Source of the DNA: Chloroflexota bacterium
GTDB taxonomy: Bacteria > Chloroflexota > Ktedonobacteria > Ktedonobacterales > Ktedonobacteraceae
Assembly (NCBI GenBank): GCA_021828635.1
Contig: JAJZEJ010000780.1
Location: forward strand, 1-6,833
DNA: 6,833 nt
Reading direction: 5' to 3'
Part shown: piece by piece, positions 5,721 to 6,833 of the stretch
How positions within the stretch are numbered: the stretch's first letter is position 1
Layout of the letters: the number at the start of each line of letters is the position of its first letter
Program-made: the position numbers and the translations under genes
The notes under the pieces: model-generated
Told to the model about the DNA's origin: nothing
The model's database searches: none
Seen by the model: only the letters and a program-made list of their open reading frames with translations

Positions 5721-5762
5721 AGGATTGAGATAAAGCCTATCGGCATATTGAGGGGAAGATTT

Positions 5763-6833
5763 ATGAGTACATTTCTGCGACGCCTCGGAAAATACGAGTT
5801 GCAAGAACTGCTAGGGCGTGGAGGAATGGCTGAAGTATGGAAAGCCTTCGATACCCAGCTAGAACGTTCTGTTGCAATTAAGATTTTACAGGCTGATCTA
5901 CGCACCGATCCTGATTTCGTCAACCGTTTTATTCGTGAAGCACGAACAGTTGCTGCTTTACATCACCCGAATATTGTGCAAATCTACGATTTTCACGTCG
6001 CGGAAGGTGGGCAAGAGGGTAGCTCACAGATGGATATGATTGCTTATATGGTGATGGATTATGTCAAAGGGCAAACGCTGTCGCACTATTTGCAGAAGAC
6101 CTCGCGCCAGAAACTGTTTCCTCCGCCTGTAGACATTGTGCGCCTCTTCACGCCGATTAGTCTGGCATTGGACTATGCGCATGAGCAAGGAATGATCCAT
6201 CGTGACATCAAGCCCGCTAATATTCTACTAGATATTCGTCACACCGCACGCAACGCGATGGGTGAGCCAATTCTCTCGGATTTCGGTCTGGCAAAGGTGC
6301 AAGGGATGGGGGCGCAAACGGTGAGCGGAACGGTCTTTGGCACACCCCTCTATATCTCGCCAGAGCAGGTACAAAACCTGCCCGTCAGTGCGCGTAGCGA
6401 TCTCTATTCGCTTGGTATTGTTCTTTATGAAGTCTTTACCGGCACACCACCGTTTCGCGCTGATAGCCTGATGTCTATTATGATGATGCACCTGACAGAA
6501 GCGCCAAAGGCTGCTCATCTTCTGAACCCGGCTCTGCCGCCCGCGCTCTCAAGTGTATTGTCGAAATGTATCGCCAAAGACCCTTTGCAACGCTATGCGA
6601 GTGCTGCCGAAATGGTCATTGCCATCGCGCAGGCATTTGATCTTCCTGTTCAGCAAGAATTGCAACAAGCAGCCGCCTCCACGAAGGATGTAGAAGCTAC
6701 CATCTATGGTGTGTCGCCGCTATCGTTCACACCTGCATCAAATGTGTTGTCCTCTGCCGCTCAAGCTGGACTTGTAGAAGTGGATGCGGCACAGACTGCC
6801 ACTCCGTCGCATGCATCTCTGATCTCCAGTGGT
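5763..6833 (+). CDS. Hanks-type Ser/Thr protein kinase (PknB-like), 3' end cut
   Basis: The frame is open for 357 codons to the window edge. Residues 11-290 are a full eukaryotic-like kinase domain: glycine loop GRGGMAEV (18-25), ATP-anchoring Lys40 in VAIK, helix-C Glu59, catalytic loop HRDIKPAN (146-153, Asp148), DFG at 173-175, activation segment ending GTPLYISPEQ (193-202), SDLYSLG (212-218) and the closing Arg278 in DPLQRYAS. It is an RD kinase with all catalytic residues, so it should be active. Two small insertions relative to typical PknB are visible: EGGQEGSSQMDMIA before the hinge, and RHTARNAMGEP between the catalytic loop and DFG. After residue 300 an Ala/Ser/Thr-rich low-complexity linker begins. 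Such kinases usually continue to a membrane segment or a sensor, repeat or WD40 domain, which would lie outside the window. GAGGGGAAG 6 bp upstream supports the ATG. Confidence 0.95.
   Translation, partial: MSTFLRRLGKYELQELLGRGGMAEVWKAFDTQLERSVAIKILQADLRTDPDFVNRFIREARTVAALHHPNIVQIYDFHVAEGGQEGSSQMDMIAYMVMDYVKGQTLSHYLQKTSRQKLFPPPVDIVRLFTPISLALDYAHEQGMIHRDIKPANILLDIRHTARNAMGEPILSDFGLAKVQGMGAQTVSGTVFGTPLYISPEQVQNLPVSARSDLYSLGIVLYEVFTGTPPFRADSLMSIMMMHLTEAPKAAHLLNPALPPALSSVLSKCIAKDPLQRYASAAEMVIAIAQAFDLPVQQELQQAAASTKDVEATIYGVSPLSFTPASNVLSSAAQAGLVEVDAAQTATPSHASLISSG

Larger units (their letters stand above)
5385..5762. other. Divergent intergenic region, methyltransferase/kinase
   Basis: This 378-bp spacer has no credible gene. 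It contains the inverted repeat at 5411-5430 near the methyltransferase start, an 18-nt purine run at 5662-5679, a 10-bp perfect palindrome GAACCGGTTC at 5645-5654 and the kinase promoter candidate at 5692-5720. On the minus strand TTGTTA followed 17 bp later by TTTTAT (roughly 5490-5520) is a weak promoter option for the methyltransferase. Confidence 0.5.

Noticed and set aside
5689..5733. Short ORF MLTAIRQTYTIGLR preceded by a purine run with AGGAG
   Set aside because: Only 14 codons, and it overlaps the kinase -35 and -10 boxes, so it would lie upstream of the likely transcript start.
5436..5923. Open frames on the minus strand across the kinase start
   Set aside because: They run through the kinase coding start and its promoter candidate and match no family; the kinase frame is unambiguous.
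6228..6518. 96-codon minus-strand frame inside the kinase gene
   Set aside because: It is antisense to the conserved kinase core (DFG to helix F) and is explained by that gene's codon pattern.
1..6833. CRISPR array, tRNA or rRNA genes, phage genes, toxin-antitoxin or defence modules
   Set aside because: I looked for regularly spaced repeats, tRNA-like T-loop (GGTTCGAATCC) sequences and small paired ORFs and found none. The genes present are ordinary metabolic, respiratory and signalling families.

Overview
The window looks like chromosomal DNA from a Chloroflexota bacterium of the Ktedonobacter type. This is inferred from a mid-range GC content, purine-rich Shine-Dalgarno sites, long intergenic gaps, palindromic intergenic repeats, an IS66-like transposase fragment and a PknB-like kinase gene. 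No rRNA or marker gene is present to confirm it. I see six protein-coding genes plus the start of a transposase.

Layout, left to right. (1) Minus strand, 1-158: the first 52 codons of an IS66-like transposase, cut by the window edge. (2) Minus strand, 202-1131: an aldo/keto reductase with the full catalytic tetrad. (3) Minus strand, 1211-1606: a small VOC (glyoxalase-fold) protein, 79 bp upstream of the reductase and possibly co-transcribed, although the gap carries its own promoter candidate. (4) A 456-bp divergent spacer with two short hairpins and a 27-nt pure-purine tract. (5) Plus strand, 2063-3151: a sulfite oxidase-family molybdopterin enzyme with no signal peptide and no haem domain. 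(6) A REP/MITE-like 33-bp imperfect inverted repeat between this gene and the convergent ctaA. (7) Minus strand, 3315-4286: heme A synthase (CtaA) with a GTG start and a near-consensus promoter. (8) A near-perfect 60-bp palindrome at 4411-4470. (9) Minus strand, 4491-5384: a class I SAM-dependent methyltransferase. (10) A 378-bp divergent spacer with an operator-like inverted repeat and a kinase promoter candidate. (11) Plus strand, 5763 to the end: the catalytic domain of a Hanks-type Ser/Thr kinase, cut by the right edge.

The genes do not form an obvious pathway. Heme A synthase implies an aerobic respiratory chain with an aa3-type or other heme A oxidase, but no oxidase subunit, ctaB or SCO gene is present. 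The sulfite oxidase homologue would need molybdenum cofactor made elsewhere. The kinase and methyltransferase are divergently transcribed and may share control across their spacer. I found no convincing new multi-gene system. The items most worth a second look are the two palindromic repeats, the leaderless-looking transposase start, the altered substrate-pocket region of the sulfite oxidase homologue, and the operator-like repeat before the methyltransferase.
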